NCBI GenBank assembly: GCA_044375415.1
Contig: JBILMS010000001.1
Coordinates: 186,001-250,000, forward strand
Length of the DNA stretch: 64,000 bases
Direction: 5' to 3'
DNA from: JAWXBG01 sp044375415
Lineage (GTDB): Bacteria; Bacteroidota; Bacteroidia; Flavobacteriales_D; Sanyastnellaceae
In this document: positions 27,048 through 35,887 of the stretch, piece after piece
How positions within the stretch are numbered: the first letter of the stretch is position 1
How the letters are laid out: the number at the start of each line of letters is the position of its first letter
Program-made: the position numbers and the translations under genes
The notes under the pieces: model-generated
The model's input: only the letters and a program-made list of their open reading frames with translations
What the model was told of the DNA's origin: nothing
Databases searched by the model: none

Positions 27048-28277
27048 CTATTTGGTATGAGCAGCGGTGAGTAATACTTCACGAGCCATCTTCATCGGTA
27101 CGCTGATGTACTTTTTCTCAAAATAGTCGATGATATTATCCAAGACAGCTTTTGATTTAGGGTCGAGTTCACTTACTTCTTGAGCAAATACCTCTGTCAT
27201 GGCAAGTGCTCTAATTTCCTTGATGGTTGTTGGCACATTACTCATCATTTTTTCGATGGTTCTTTGTTTCAACAAATGACAATATGCCTCAAGAGCTTCA
27301 TCGATCATTGGTTCGCAACCCACAATGGCGCTTTCCCAATGTTTTATGTTAGTTGCTACTTCTTCGCCAATTTCCGACATTCCCATAAACGTGACATTGG
27401 GAAGTTCGCCAATTTCAGGATCTATGTTGCTGGGCACAGAAAGATCTATAACGAGTTTCCTGGAGCCATCTTGCGTCCATTTGGAAAACATTTCTTCGGT
27501 CACCAACACATCATGACTTGAAGTGCAGATTACGAGTATATCAATTTGAGAAACATGCTTTTCTAAGTCTATTAATGAACCCCACTTCCCTTGCACAGGT
27601 TTCATTAACTCTTGCGCGTTGGATGCGGTCCTATTGTACATCGAAGCTTCTTTGCAAGGCTCTTCGCGCATATATTTTGCAATCGCACGCATCATTTGAC
27701 CGGCTCCAACAAGAAGCATTCTTTGCTCGGCGACACTTCCAAATTCCTTAATCTTTTTCCATGCGAATGACGCTACACTCACCGGTTTCCCATTCATTTG
27801 GGTTCGGGTATGTATCTGTTTTGCCGTTTCAATACATTGCCGAGAAAGTAATCGGATCCGATCACCGGTCAATCCTTCTTGCTGACAAAACTCAAAAGCT
27901 TTTCTAAATTGAGTAATGATTTCTCTTTCACCGACCATCATCGATTCGAGAGATGCAACCACGCGCAACAAATGTTTAGCAGCACTTTTGCCTTCATACA
28001 TTTCGATGGACTTCAACCATGTTTCATCGACTTCACAACCCGAGAGAAGAGAAAGTAGATTAGTGATTAGAATTTGATCGAAACCTTTTTCAACGACAAA
28101 AACTATTTCCACCCGATTGCAGGTAGCTAAGTACATTAATTCTGAAAACCCGAAAGTGGATTTGATATCATTTAACACCTCAATGCGCTGATTTCCGGAC
28201 AGCGTAAATTGCCCAATGGTAGATAGTGGGAATTTTTTGTGCGTTAAAGCGATTACATGGATTTCCTGCGCAGTCAT
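27048..28277 (-). CDS. hemA: Glutamyl-tRNA reductase
   Basis: First committed step of the C5 tetrapyrrole pathway, reducing glutamyl-tRNA to glutamate-1-semialdehyde. The 409-residue protein shows the catalytic cysteine Cys53 in ATCNRVE, the SMMVGEREIITQFR segment, and the NADPH-binding LLVGAGQMMRAIAKYM, then a helical dimerisation domain. First gene of hemA-hemC-hemD-(porV-like). A near-consensus -7 element (AACCTTTG on the minus strand, 28291-28298) lies 13 bases upstream of the start codon. Confidence 0.95.
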   Translation of the reverse strand: MTAQEIHVIALTHKKFPLSTIGQFTLSGNQRIEVLNDIKSTFGFSELMYLATCNRVEIVFVVEKGFDQILITNLLSLLSGCEVDETWLKSIEMYEGKSAAKHLLRVVASLESMMVGEREIITQFRKAFEFCQQEGLTGDRIRLLSRQCIETAKQIHTRTQMNGKPVSVASFAWKKIKEFGSVAEQRMLLVGAGQMMRAIAKYMREEPCKEASMYNRTASNAQELMKPVQGKWGSLIDLEKHVSQIDILVICTSSHDVLVTEEMFSKWTQDGSRKLVIDLSVPSNIDPEIGELPNVTFMGMSEIGEEVATNIKHWESAIVGCEPMIDEALEAYCHLLKQRTIEKMMSNVPTTIKEIRALAMTEVFAQEVSELDPKSKAVLDNIIDYFEKKYISVPMKMAREVLLTAAHTK

Positions 28278-28360
28278 ATCGTTGTCGCCGCAAAGGTTCT
28301 ATACTTCTGCTTTCACACTGTCACAGCTATGTCAGACGCAATACCCGAAATAGGTTAAAG

Positions 28361-28394
28361 AATAAAAAAAGGCCCAATCTCATCGATCGGGCCT
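28361..28394 (-). terminator. Terminator downstream of the 28506 gene
   Basis: On the minus strand AGGCCCGATC, a 5-base loop and GATTGGGCCT (one G-U pair) form a 10-bp stem followed by a run of seven T. It lies about 110 bases beyond the stop codon of the secreted protein at 28506 and upstream of hemA, separating the two units. Confidence 0.8.
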
Positions 28395-28505
28395 AAAAGT
28401 TCTCAGCTTGCAGAAACAGGAACAGGAGCGTACTCAACATGATAACCTACACCCTCCGAAACTCAAACTGTAAGTTTAGCAATCGTTTTAGAAAAATGAT
28501 AAATA

Positions 28506-29369
28506 TCAGTTGCAATCGCTTCCGTAAGCGGAGAGAAATACGAGTACATCAGAACCTGTTGTTTTATCGTCGCCCGTAAAATCGGCAACACAACCTGCTT
28601 GACAACCCACTTGTCCGGTTAGTATAAGTAGATCGGCAGTTCCCACATAATTATCACCCGATAAATCACCCACGCAATTTCCGCCAATGGGAGGAGGAGT
28701 GAAATTAAAGCAAACGTTATTGAACTCAGCTGTTTCCGAGGTAGTGCTTCCGGGAGGATCATAGATAGTTCCATCTTCATTGAGTCTTCTCAGTGAAAAA
28801 TTCAGGCAGCCGTCTATTGGGCCATTGCTCGTGAATTGCGCAACGAGAACTCGCCCGTTTATATCTGCTGTGTTTGGGGGAAAAGCTTCGGGCAAAGTTG
28901 TGACTAGGATATTCTCGCCAAACAAATCATTCGCCACAAGATCTGCTCCTGCCTCCCACGCATTCAGGAATGGGGCGTCAATTGGAAGTTCAGCAATTCC
29001 ATTGTCAATATTGTTTTCCCATCCAATGGTAATCCACGAATCGAACTCAACCAAGGGATCCAAGATAACAGCCAATGGGTCAATGTCCGCTGAGGTGGCC
29101 CCCCCGAGATTGTTGTGATAAAAGCCCTCAGGCGCAGTAACGGTGAGTGGGTGGAGGGTGAAGCCAAACATCACTTGAATTTCCCAGTTTTCAGGGATAT
29201 TGGCATATACTCGGATGGTATGTGCTTCCCCTCCTAATTCCGCTGAAAGAGCTGTGAATTGGGGTTCAGGAATTGCGACTTCCTCAAAGGAAAGCGTTAA
29301 ATAGGGGCTTTGGGCTAAAACCATTCCGTAAAACAGGAAGGTTAAGATTAGGGTAGAAATTGTTTTCAT
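28506..29369 (-). CDS. Secreted protein with dockerin-like C-terminus
   Basis: 287 residues from ATG 29369. Signal peptide MKTISTLILTFLFYGMVLAQ, then a beta-rich domain of about 200 residues (YLTLSFEEVAIPEPQF, NIPENWEIQVMFGFTLHPL) of no recognised family, then about 58 residues with two dockerin-like repeats (CVGDLSGDNYVGTADLLIL, then CVADFTGDDKTTGSDVLVFL) ending AYGSDCN. The tail aligns with that of the protein at 15376-16743 although the rest differs, so the tail is a module. No type A/B T9SS signal. An in-frame start at 29429 would precede the signal peptide by 20 residues and is less likely. Confidence 0.8.
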   Translation of the reverse strand: MKTISTLILTFLFYGMVLAQSPYLTLSFEEVAIPEPQFTALSAELGGEAHTIRVYANIPENWEIQVMFGFTLHPLTVTAPEGFYHNNLGGATSADIDPLAVILDPLVEFDSWITIGWENNIDNGIAELPIDAPFLNAWEAGADLVANDLFGENILVTTLPEAFPPNTADINGRVLVAQFTSNGPIDGCLNFSLRRLNEDGTIYDPPGSTTSETAEFNNVCFNFTPPPIGGNCVGDLSGDNYVGTADLLILTGQVGCQAGCVADFTGDDKTTGSDVLVFLSAYGSDCN

Positions 29370-29502
29370 AGGGGTGGAATTTGTAGATAGTACTTGTGAA
29401 TTTAAGACATATTTCCATGCCTTTGACAATTTCCAATGCCAATTTGTTTCAAGTTTGAATTTCTACAGAACAAATTGGCTTCCTTGGGTGAAAATGCTTG
29501 GT

Positions 29503-30390
29503 TTATAGCACGATCGCGACATCTCCAAAAGACGAAATCAATTTCAACTTCGTGGCACCGGAGCCAATGGTTCCAACTTTGTGGCTGCTTGTATAGTCCT
29601 TCTCTTTGAGTGTCACCACCGCACTGTTCGGGATATTTACGTCACCGTACGAAGATTCAATGTCAAAAGCGACACCTACAGAAGCCCCTAAATCAATTAC
29701 CAAATCACCGTATTCCAATTCGGCGGCAAGCGATTTACAAGCCGACTGAAGTTGTTCAATTTTCGCATCTCCGAAAGCCAGATTGAGATTGATGTTACCA
29801 TTCAATTCAGCGATCACGACATTTCCATATTGTGCTTTCATGCCTCCTCCACTCCAACGTCCCACTTTAGCGTCACCAAAAGCCAATTCGACTGCATTAT
29901 TTGATCCGGATAATTTACCGGCCACCAAATTTCCGTACTGAAGATTGATATTTAGATTTCCAGCCAAATCACTTATTGTAAGATCACCAAAATCCACATG
30001 ACCGTCGATGGAACCGGTAGCAGGCATCTTAACCGTTGCATCCATCGACCAATTCTCGTTGTTTTTGCAGTTCAAATTATCCACATTTACTTTCATGCTC
30101 ACTTGTGAACCACCACCATCGAGATCAACTTTTATTTTTTCGAACATCTCGTTGGCTCGTTCCTCTGATTTGGCATTAATATTTACAACTACAACCACTT
30201 CGACGGTCGATTGATCCCATGTTGTAACGACCACATTGGAAAAGTCGACATCACAACGAAAGAGAACATCTTTGTTGACACTAAATGACTTTCTAATTTC
30301 CTTTGGATACTGATCGAGAGAAGCCGAAAAAAGGCATAGCGGCATCAACATAACCGAAAATAGGGCGCTATAAATCTGTGTTGTTTTCAT
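29503..30390 (-). CDS. Secreted DUF4097-like beta-helix protein
   Basis: 295 residues with a signal peptide (1-24) and repeated short strands of the pattern [YF]GD[LA]xVxxL (FGDLTISDLAGN, YGNLVAGKLSG, FGDAKVGRWSG, YGNVVIAELNG, FGDAKIEQLQ, YGDLVIDLG, YGDVNIPNS, FGDVAIVL). Eight turns are visible at spacings of roughly 18-25 residues, which suggests a right-handed beta-helix of the DUF4097/DUF2807 adhesin-like type. Third gene of an ECF sigma / anti-sigma cassette: its ATG overlaps the anti-sigma stop by 23 bases. Probably periplasmic or cell-surface; possibly the stress sensor or a main output of the sigma factor. No enzymatic motif. Confidence 0.8.
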   Translation of the reverse strand: MKTTQIYSALFSVMLMPLCLFSASLDQYPKEIRKSFSVNKDVLFRCDVDFSNVVVTTWDQSTVEVVVVVNINAKSEERANEMFEKIKVDLDGGGSQVSMKVNVDNLNCKNNENWSMDATVKMPATGSIDGHVDFGDLTISDLAGNLNINLQYGNLVAGKLSGSNNAVELAFGDAKVGRWSGGGMKAQYGNVVIAELNGNINLNLAFGDAKIEQLQSACKSLAAELEYGDLVIDLGASVGVAFDIESSYGDVNIPNSAVVTLKEKDYTSSHKVGTIGSGATKLKLISSFGDVAIVL

Positions 30391-30940
30391 GTGTTGGATT
30401 GTTCTTGATTTGAATATATTTCTGCATCATTTCGATGACTTGTAAACGATATCTATAGTTTTCTACCATGGCCATTACAATCTTCTGATCATCGCGATTG
30501 GATTGATAGGCATTTTCTAAAACAACATATTGACTCTCCAGATAATGCAGATTATACAGAAACTTCTGCACTGTTGCATCCCCTGCCGAAACATCCATTT
30601 TATTGGATTCATATCGCTTTTTATAAAACCCTTTAACTTCGGAAAGCTCCGCCGGCACTTCCATTTCTTCGTTTACTTGAGCTAATTGAGACTCCTCATT
30701 TTGTTTGCTGATTTTAAAAACTGAAACGGCAATTACAATCAAACAAATGGAAGCTGCCGCAACTGAAACAAGTACGAAACGTGTGCGAAACCTCGATTTC
30801 ATAACAATTTCACGCCGTTGCATTAATCGCGTTTCAAAACGATCCGCATGTCCTGTCAAAGGTTCCTGATTCATGATCAACTCAGACTCAAGTAATTTCT
30901 TCTTCAATTCTTCTTCAAACATGTTCTCTCTTTTGTTCAT
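30368..30940 (-). CDS. Single-pass membrane protein, probable anti-sigma factor
   Basis: 190 residues: a charged cytoplasmic N-terminus (1-50), one transmembrane helix (about 52-74, FVLVSVAAASICLIVIAVSVF) and a periplasmic helical tail. It overlaps the 3' end of the ECF sigma gene by 26 bases, the usual coupling of sigma and anti-sigma genes. No zinc-binding HxxxCxxC anti-sigma motif is present, so the assignment rests on topology and linkage. An in-frame ATG at 30922 (MFEEELKKKLLE) would shorten the overlap to 8 bases and is a reasonable alternative start. Confidence 0.7.
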   Translation of the reverse strand: MNKRENMFEEELKKKLLESELIMNQEPLTGHADRFETRLMQRREIVMKSRFRTRFVLVSVAAASICLIVIAVSVFKISKQNEESQLAQVNEEMEVPAELSEVKGFYKKRYESNKMDVSAGDATVQKFLYNLHYLESQYVVLENAYQSNRDDQKIVMAMVENYRYRLQVIEMMQKYIQIKNNPTHENNTDL

Positions 30941-31454
30941 GAATAATCTCTTTAATTCTATTCAAAGCTCTGCTATACTGAGAGCGAACTGTGGAGGGTG
31001 CTATTCCTATAATTCCGGCAACTTCTTCATGCGACAGACCATCCAACAAATGCATTTTTACTACTGTTTGATAGCCGTTCGCCAACGAGTTCACCACTTC
31101 CCAAATTGTGGCAGCTTCAGGTAATTCGAACTCTGCATCTATTTCTTTTTGTTCGCCTTCCCATGTCGGAAAATCGAGTTCATTTTTCCTTTTACTTTTC
31201 AGAAAGTTGTATGCCATCCGAATAGAAATACTTTTTTGCCATGCGAGATAAACATCCGGATTGTTCAACTGATGTAGTTTATCAAATCCCTGTATGATAC
31301 TTTCCTGCATCACATCTTCAGCTTCCTGTCGGTTCTGAATAATTCTATATACCGAAGGGAATAATACACGCCACGAGCGATCATAAGCCTCCAACTGAAG
31401 CCGTCGGTCATTCATTCTGCACCCATCAACGATTTCCTTCCAGGATAACTCCAT
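30915..31454 (-). CDS. ECF-type RNA polymerase sigma factor
   Basis: A 179-residue group IV sigma factor. Region 2 spans about residues 18-85 (LFPSVYRIIQNRQEAEDVMQ, then IQGFDKLHQL and AWQKSISIRMAYNFLKSKRK) and region 4 spans about 118-172 (VVKMHLLDGLSHEEVAGIIG with the helix-turn-helix APSTVRSQYSRALNRIKE). No sigma-1.1 or region 3. First gene of a three-gene cassette with a membrane anti-sigma candidate and a DUF4097-like protein, all overlapping. Target promoters are unknown; autoregulation is usual in this family, but no paired motif is obvious upstream. Confidence 0.92.
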   Translation of the reverse strand: MELSWKEIVDGCRMNDRRLQLEAYDRSWRVLFPSVYRIIQNRQEAEDVMQESIIQGFDKLHQLNNPDVYLAWQKSISIRMAYNFLKSKRKNELDFPTWEGEQKEIDAEFELPEAATIWEVVNSLANGYQTVVKMHLLDGLSHEEVAGIIGIAPSTVRSQYSRALNRIKEIIHEQKREHV

Positions 31455-31575
31455 TCAGCTATTGGTTACTTGCTTTCGGATATATGACACTACTTTTTCT
31501 AAAACGCTGCATGATTAGAAAAAAAAAAGAAATACTTTGAAATTTCTTCTACGTGTACGATTTGTTTGAAGCATG

Positions 31576-31601
31576 AAAAAAGGCAGCTAGAGTAGCTGCC
31601 T
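31576..31601 (-). terminator. Terminator of nrdA
   Basis: A perfect 9-bp stem (AGGCAGCTA/TAGCTGCCT, loop GAG) is followed by TTTTT on the minus strand, 65 bases beyond the nrdA stop. A T-rich stretch on the other side could make it bidirectional, but no plus-strand gene reaches it. Confidence 0.85.
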
Positions 31602-31665
31602 TTATTATTTAACCAAAAAAAGAAAATTACAACGAACAAGCAATGCACAAAATGCATAAATTCTT

Positions 31666-34155
31666 CTAGCCCGAGCACATTTCGCAGGAATCCGGATTAT
31701 CCAGCGAACAAGCAATTGCAGCTTGTTGACGCGCGAGTTCTTCTTCGTTTATAGCGCGAGTATCTTGAAGATCCAATTCGGGCTGAGCTTTCAACTTCAT
31801 AGTAGCCTCGCGCTCTCGTTCACGAGCCGTTGTTTCGCCAACACCCGGGTCCACAACTACTGTTGTTGCCTCAATCTCTGTAGGTTGATCTTTATATTTT
31901 TTATCTACTGTAAACTTGATTGCATCCGTAGCAGCTTTTGTGCGGAGGTAATACATACCGGTTTTTAATCCTTTCTCCCATGCATAGAAGTGCATAGAGG
32001 TAAGTTTACCTGCATTCACATTTTCCATGAATACGTTGAGTGATTGACTCTGGCAGATGTAGGCGCCGCGATCGGCACTCATATCGATAATTGCCTTTTG
32101 AGGGATTTCCCAAGCTGTTCTGTAGAGTTCTTTTAGGTTTACAGGAATCTCCGGGATATTTTGAACGGAACCATTCGCTTGAATGAGTTTGTTTTTAAGA
32201 TCTTCATTCCACAATCCAAGGGCTACGAGATCTTTCAGAAGGTGCTTGTTTACGATGATGTATTCACCTGCAAGTACACGACGAGTGTAGATGTTGCTGG
32301 TGTATGGCTCAAAACACTCGTTATTTCCCAAAATCTGAGCGGTGCTTGCTGTTGGCATTGGAGCCAAGAGCAAAGAGTTTCTCAGGCCATATTGCTTGAT
32401 TTCTTCTTTCAAGACATCCCACTCCCAACGATTTGACGGAGTTGCATCCCACATGTCGTATTGTAGAATGCCTTTTGAGGCCGGAGAGCCCGGGAAAGTT
32501 TCATAAGCGCCATCCAACTTCGCAAGATCTTTCGATGCTGTTGCTGCGGCGTAATATATCGTCTCGAAAATTTCTGTATTCAGTTTTCGTGCATCGGGGC
32601 TATCGAATGGGAAACGCAACATGATAAACGCATCAGCAAGTCCTTGAACACCGATACCGATAGGACGGTGACGCATATTACTTTTCCTTGTTTCGGGAAC
32701 CGGATAGTAATTGTTGTCAATTATTTTATTGAGGTTGATGGTCAACTGATAAGTAACCTCAAATAATCGATTATGATCAAACTCACCATCTTTTACATAT
32801 TTCGGAAGAGCGATAGAACCGAGGTTACACACTGCAATTTCGTCGGCAGAAGTGTATTCTATAATTTCAGTACAGAGGTTTGAACTCTTAATTGTGCCGA
32901 GGTTTTGCTGATTGCTTTTGCGATTGGCTGCATCTTTAAAGAGCATGTACGGAGTGCCTGTTTCTACCTGCGACTCGAGTACTTTAAACCAGAGTTGTTG
33001 TGCTTTGATCGTCTGACGACCTTTACCTTCTTTTTCGTAACGAGTGTAAAGTTCTTCGAAAGCCTCACCCCATGTATCTGCAAGACCCGGACATTCATTC
33101 GGACACATAAGGGTCCATTCGCCGTTTTCTTTTACACGTTTCATAAAGAGGTCCGAAATCCAGAGAGCGTAAAATAAATCTCTTGCTCTTGATTCTTCTT
33201 TACCGTGGTTCTTTTTTAGATCGAGGAAATCGAAAATATCGGCGTGCCAAGGCTCTAGGTATATAGCGAAGGAACCTTTTCTTTTTCCACCCCCTTGGTC
33301 TACATAACGCGCCGTATCATTGAATACACGGAGCATAGGTACAATACCGTTGCTCGTTCCGTTGGTGCCCTTAATATATGAACCCTTTGCACGAATGTTG
33401 TGCATGCTAAGACCTATACCACCGGCGCTTTGAGAAATAAGAGCACATTGTTTTAGTGTATCATAAATACCGGAGATGCTATCATCTTTCATTTGAAGAA
33501 GGAAGCAGCTACTCATTTGTGGTTTTGGAGTACCGGCATTAAAAAGCGTAGGAGTGGCGTGAGTAAACCAACCTTCGCTCATCATATTATATGTCTTAAT
33601 TGCGTTTTCGATATCCCCTTTGTGAATACCAACGGATACACGCATAAAAAGATGTTGCGGACGTTCGGCTACCACACCATCAATTTTCAGGAGGTAGGAT
33701 CTTTCGAGAGTTTTAAAACCGAAATAGTCAAAATTAAAATCGCGATCATAGATAATGGTGCTATCTAATAAAGCCGCATTATTCATGATCACTTCGTACA
33801 CATCATCTGCGATTAGTCCTGCGTTTTGACCGGTTTTAGGATCTACATAGTAGTATAGATCCTTAATGGTTTTCGTAAAAGACTTATTTGTGTTTTTATG
33901 TAGGTTGCTTACAGCGATTCTTGAAGCGAGTTGGGCATAATCCGGGTGAGTGGTTGTATTGGTCGCGGCGATTTCTGCTGCGAGGTTATCCAGATCGGTA
34001 GTTTTCACGTCATCATAGACACCTTCAATCACCTTCATGGCAATTTTGATTGGATCTACGATTGGATTCAAGCCATAACAAAGCTTGCTGATACGGCCGG
34101 TGATCTTATCGAATTTTACTTCTTCTTGGCGGCCATCTCTTTTAATAACGTACAT
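31666..34155 (-). CDS. nrdA: Class Ia ribonucleoside-diphosphate reductase, alpha (large) subunit
   Basis: Reduces NDPs to dNDPs with the radical generated by NrdB. The 829-residue protein has an N-terminal ATP-cone allosteric domain (about 1-90, starting MYVIKRDGRQEEVKFDKI), the ten-stranded barrel with the first active-site cysteine in PQMSSCFLLQ, the radical-site region around SSNLCTEI and NECFEPYTSNIYTRRVL, and the redox-active C-terminal cysteine pair in DSCEMCSG. The intact ATP cone predicts dATP feedback inhibition. nrdB is the next gene upstream on the same strand, separated by 207 bases, so they may be one operon or two units. Confidence 0.96.
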   Translation of the reverse strand: MYVIKRDGRQEEVKFDKITGRISKLCYGLNPIVDPIKIAMKVIEGVYDDVKTTDLDNLAAEIAATNTTTHPDYAQLASRIAVSNLHKNTNKSFTKTIKDLYYYVDPKTGQNAGLIADDVYEVIMNNAALLDSTIIYDRDFNFDYFGFKTLERSYLLKIDGVVAERPQHLFMRVSVGIHKGDIENAIKTYNMMSEGWFTHATPTLFNAGTPKPQMSSCFLLQMKDDSISGIYDTLKQCALISQSAGGIGLSMHNIRAKGSYIKGTNGTSNGIVPMLRVFNDTARYVDQGGGKRKGSFAIYLEPWHADIFDFLDLKKNHGKEESRARDLFYALWISDLFMKRVKENGEWTLMCPNECPGLADTWGEAFEELYTRYEKEGKGRQTIKAQQLWFKVLESQVETGTPYMLFKDAANRKSNQQNLGTIKSSNLCTEIIEYTSADEIAVCNLGSIALPKYVKDGEFDHNRLFEVTYQLTINLNKIIDNNYYPVPETRKSNMRHRPIGIGVQGLADAFIMLRFPFDSPDARKLNTEIFETIYYAAATASKDLAKLDGAYETFPGSPASKGILQYDMWDATPSNRWEWDVLKEEIKQYGLRNSLLLAPMPTASTAQILGNNECFEPYTSNIYTRRVLAGEYIIVNKHLLKDLVALGLWNEDLKNKLIQANGSVQNIPEIPVNLKELYRTAWEIPQKAIIDMSADRGAYICQSQSLNVFMENVNAGKLTSMHFYAWEKGLKTGMYYLRTKAATDAIKFTVDKKYKDQPTEIEATTVVVDPGVGETTAREREREATMKLKAQPELDLQDTRAINEEELARQQAAIACSLDNPDSCEMCSG

Positions 34156-34317
34156 AAGCTTCTTCGGGTATTAATATGTTACGGGTCTTTTGTTAAATAG
34201 TAAACTTTTTGCAGTGGTGAGATAATTCCTCCCCTATAGCCCTTCTGCATGGCTAATTTCGTTTTTCATTTTATTGTTGTGAGGATGTACAAAAATTGAT
34301 TCCAACAAAGTGACGGT

Positions 34318-34344
34318 TGAAAAAATCATCCTCTGATTTTTTCA
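34318..34344 (-). terminator. AT-rich hairpin after nrdB
   Basis: A perfect 11-bp inverted repeat TGAAAAAATCA / TGATTTTTTCA with a 5-base loop, 18 bases past the nrdB stop codon. It is AT-rich and has no extra T-run, so it is at best a weak or partial terminator between nrdB and nrdA. Confidence 0.35.
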
Positions 34345-34362
34345 CACTTGGAAGGAAACTTA

Positions 34363-35337
34363 TCAGAAATCCTCGTTCAGGGAGAATGTGTTTGATGCCT
34401 TTTCAGACAACACCCCTGATTTCTGATATTCACCCACCCTTTTCTCGAAGAAGTTGGTCTTGCCTTGCAGCGAGATCATTTCCATAAAGTCGAAGGGATT
34501 CGGTCTATTGTACACTTTTTCGTTTCCGAGTTCCATGAGCAGGCGGTCGGCAACAAATTCGATGTATTGCGACATCATATCGCTGTTCATCCCGATGAGT
34601 TTCACCGGAAGAGCATCTAAGATGAAGTTTTTCTCGATTTCAACTGCATTTGTAATGATATCGCGGATATGCTCTTTCGGAAGCTTATTCGTGATATGCT
34701 TATTATAGAGCAAACAAGCAAAATCGCAGTGCAGTCCTTCGTCTCGACTAATCAATTCATTTGAGAAAGTGAGTCCGGGCATCAAACCACGTTTTTTCAA
34801 CCAGAAGATGCTGCAGAATGAGCCACTGAAAAAGATTCCTTCAACCGCGGCAAAAGCTACCAAACGTTCAGCAAATGTTCCGTTTTTGATCCAACGCAGA
34901 GCCCATTCGGCCTTTTGTTTCACGCAATCCATTGTTTCGATTGCTTTAAACAAATAGCCCTTATCGGCAGTATCCTTAATATAGGTATCGATCAACAGTG
35001 AATAGGTTTCGCTGTGGATATTCTCCATCATAATCTGAAAGCCGTAGAAAAACTTCGCTTCGGTATATTGAACTTCACGCACGAAATTTTCGGCGAGGTT
35101 TTCATTTACAATTCCGTCGCTGGCTGCAAAAAAGGCTAATACGTGTTTGATGAAATAGCGTTCATCGTCGTTCAGCTTATTATTCCAGTCAACTAGATCA
35201 GCTTCAAGATCAATTTCCTCTGCCGTCCAGAAACTAGCTTCCGCACGTTTATAGTACTGCCAAATATCTTGGTGAACGATTGGAAAAAGGACAAATCTGT
35301 CCGGATTTTCTGTGAGGATATGTTCTTCGGCTGCCAT
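34363..35337 (-). CDS. nrdB: Class Ia ribonucleoside-diphosphate reductase, beta (small) subunit
   Basis: Holds the di-iron centre and tyrosyl radical used by NrdA. The 324-residue ferritin-like protein has ligand helices in the segments NDDERYFIKHVLAFFAASDG, MENIHSETYSLLID (ExxH) and SRDEGLHCDFACLLY (ExxH), and ends with the NrdA-binding tail NTFSLNEDF. The radical tyrosine probably lies in AKFFYGFQIMMENIHSE or just after it (SETYSLL); I did not align it to decide. Encoded upstream of nrdA. Confidence 0.95.
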   Translation of the reverse strand: MAAEEHILTENPDRFVLFPIVHQDIWQYYKRAEASFWTAEEIDLEADLVDWNNKLNDDERYFIKHVLAFFAASDGIVNENLAENFVREVQYTEAKFFYGFQIMMENIHSETYSLLIDTYIKDTADKGYLFKAIETMDCVKQKAEWALRWIKNGTFAERLVAFAAVEGIFFSGSFCSIFWLKKRGLMPGLTFSNELISRDEGLHCDFACLLYNKHITNKLPKEHIRDIITNAVEIEKNFILDALPVKLIGMNSDMMSQYIEFVADRLLMELGNEKVYNRPNPFDFMEMISLQGKTNFFEKRVGEYQKSGVLSEKASNTFSLNEDF

Positions 35338-35693
35338 ATAAACTGATTTTTTTCGGGTACTTACTTCTTTATTCCAATTTCAATCCGGGTCTTCAGAGCT
35401 AACTTGCGTATAGTTAGACAGATTACCGAAAATGATCTCGGGATAGTTGGGGAGGTCAAATATTTACCATAAAAAGGCATAAGCAAAGCCCAAAGAATTG
35501 ACAATGACCCTTAGTTATAAACATCGATCAAAACCCCTATGAATAGAGGCTTCCCATGATTTAATCCCCAAATTGAGGTATATCAATTTTATGGAAAAAA
35601 TGTTCACAACGAAGTCGTCACAATTTTGGATGATGAAGAAAAATTTACTTTGTGAGATTCCGGAAAATCTAAAAAACTCAGGTATGGCCAACG

Positions 35694-35883
35694 CAAAAAC
35701 CCCGAAACGTTTTCCGGGGAATGCTGAATTTAAATGGTGCATTAAGGTTAAGACTAAGCTATTCGCTTGATACGCTGAATCAGGCAAGTTTCTGATTCAA
35801 TGTATCCCCGGATTTATCCGGATCACAAATTCCCGGTAGAAGTCGCCAATCTACATTGGCCAGAGATAATGTTTTTGTTTTCG
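35694..35883 (-). ncRNA. Candidate free-standing small RNA, about 190 nt
   Basis: On the minus strand a consensus promoter ends at 35888, and about 170 bases later an intrinsic terminator closes the unit (35695-35719). Between them are perfect hairpins: GCCAAT-GTAG-ATTGGC (about 35842-35857) and TGAATCAG-8 nt-CTGATTCA (about 35776-35799), plus an imperfect ATCCGG...CCGGGGAT element. There is no ORF with coding character and no gene within 350 bases downstream on that strand, so it is not a leader. The size fits a 6S-type RNA, and a Bacteroidota 6S class (Flavo-1 / 6S-Flavo) exists, but I could not confirm the match; the ends are not clearly complementary. Confidence 0.5.
35695..35719 (-). terminator. 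Terminator of the candidate small RNA
   Basis: On the minus strand CCCCGGAA-ACGT-TTTCGGGG-type stem (8 bp with one G-U) followed by TTTTTG. It serves no annotated gene, which is part of the case for a small RNA. Confidence 0.75.
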
Positions 35884-35887
35884 TGGG

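Noticed and set aside
35399..35417. NrdR box upstream of nrdB
   Set aside because: CTAACT-N7-AGTTAG is a perfect inverted repeat but does not fit the NrdR consensus (acaCwATATaTwGtgt).
35515..35787. 90-codon and 65-codon ORFs in the nrdB-secA gap
   Set aside because: They overlap each other on opposite strands, and the minus one runs through a strong terminator hairpin; better explained by a small RNA or non-coding DNA.
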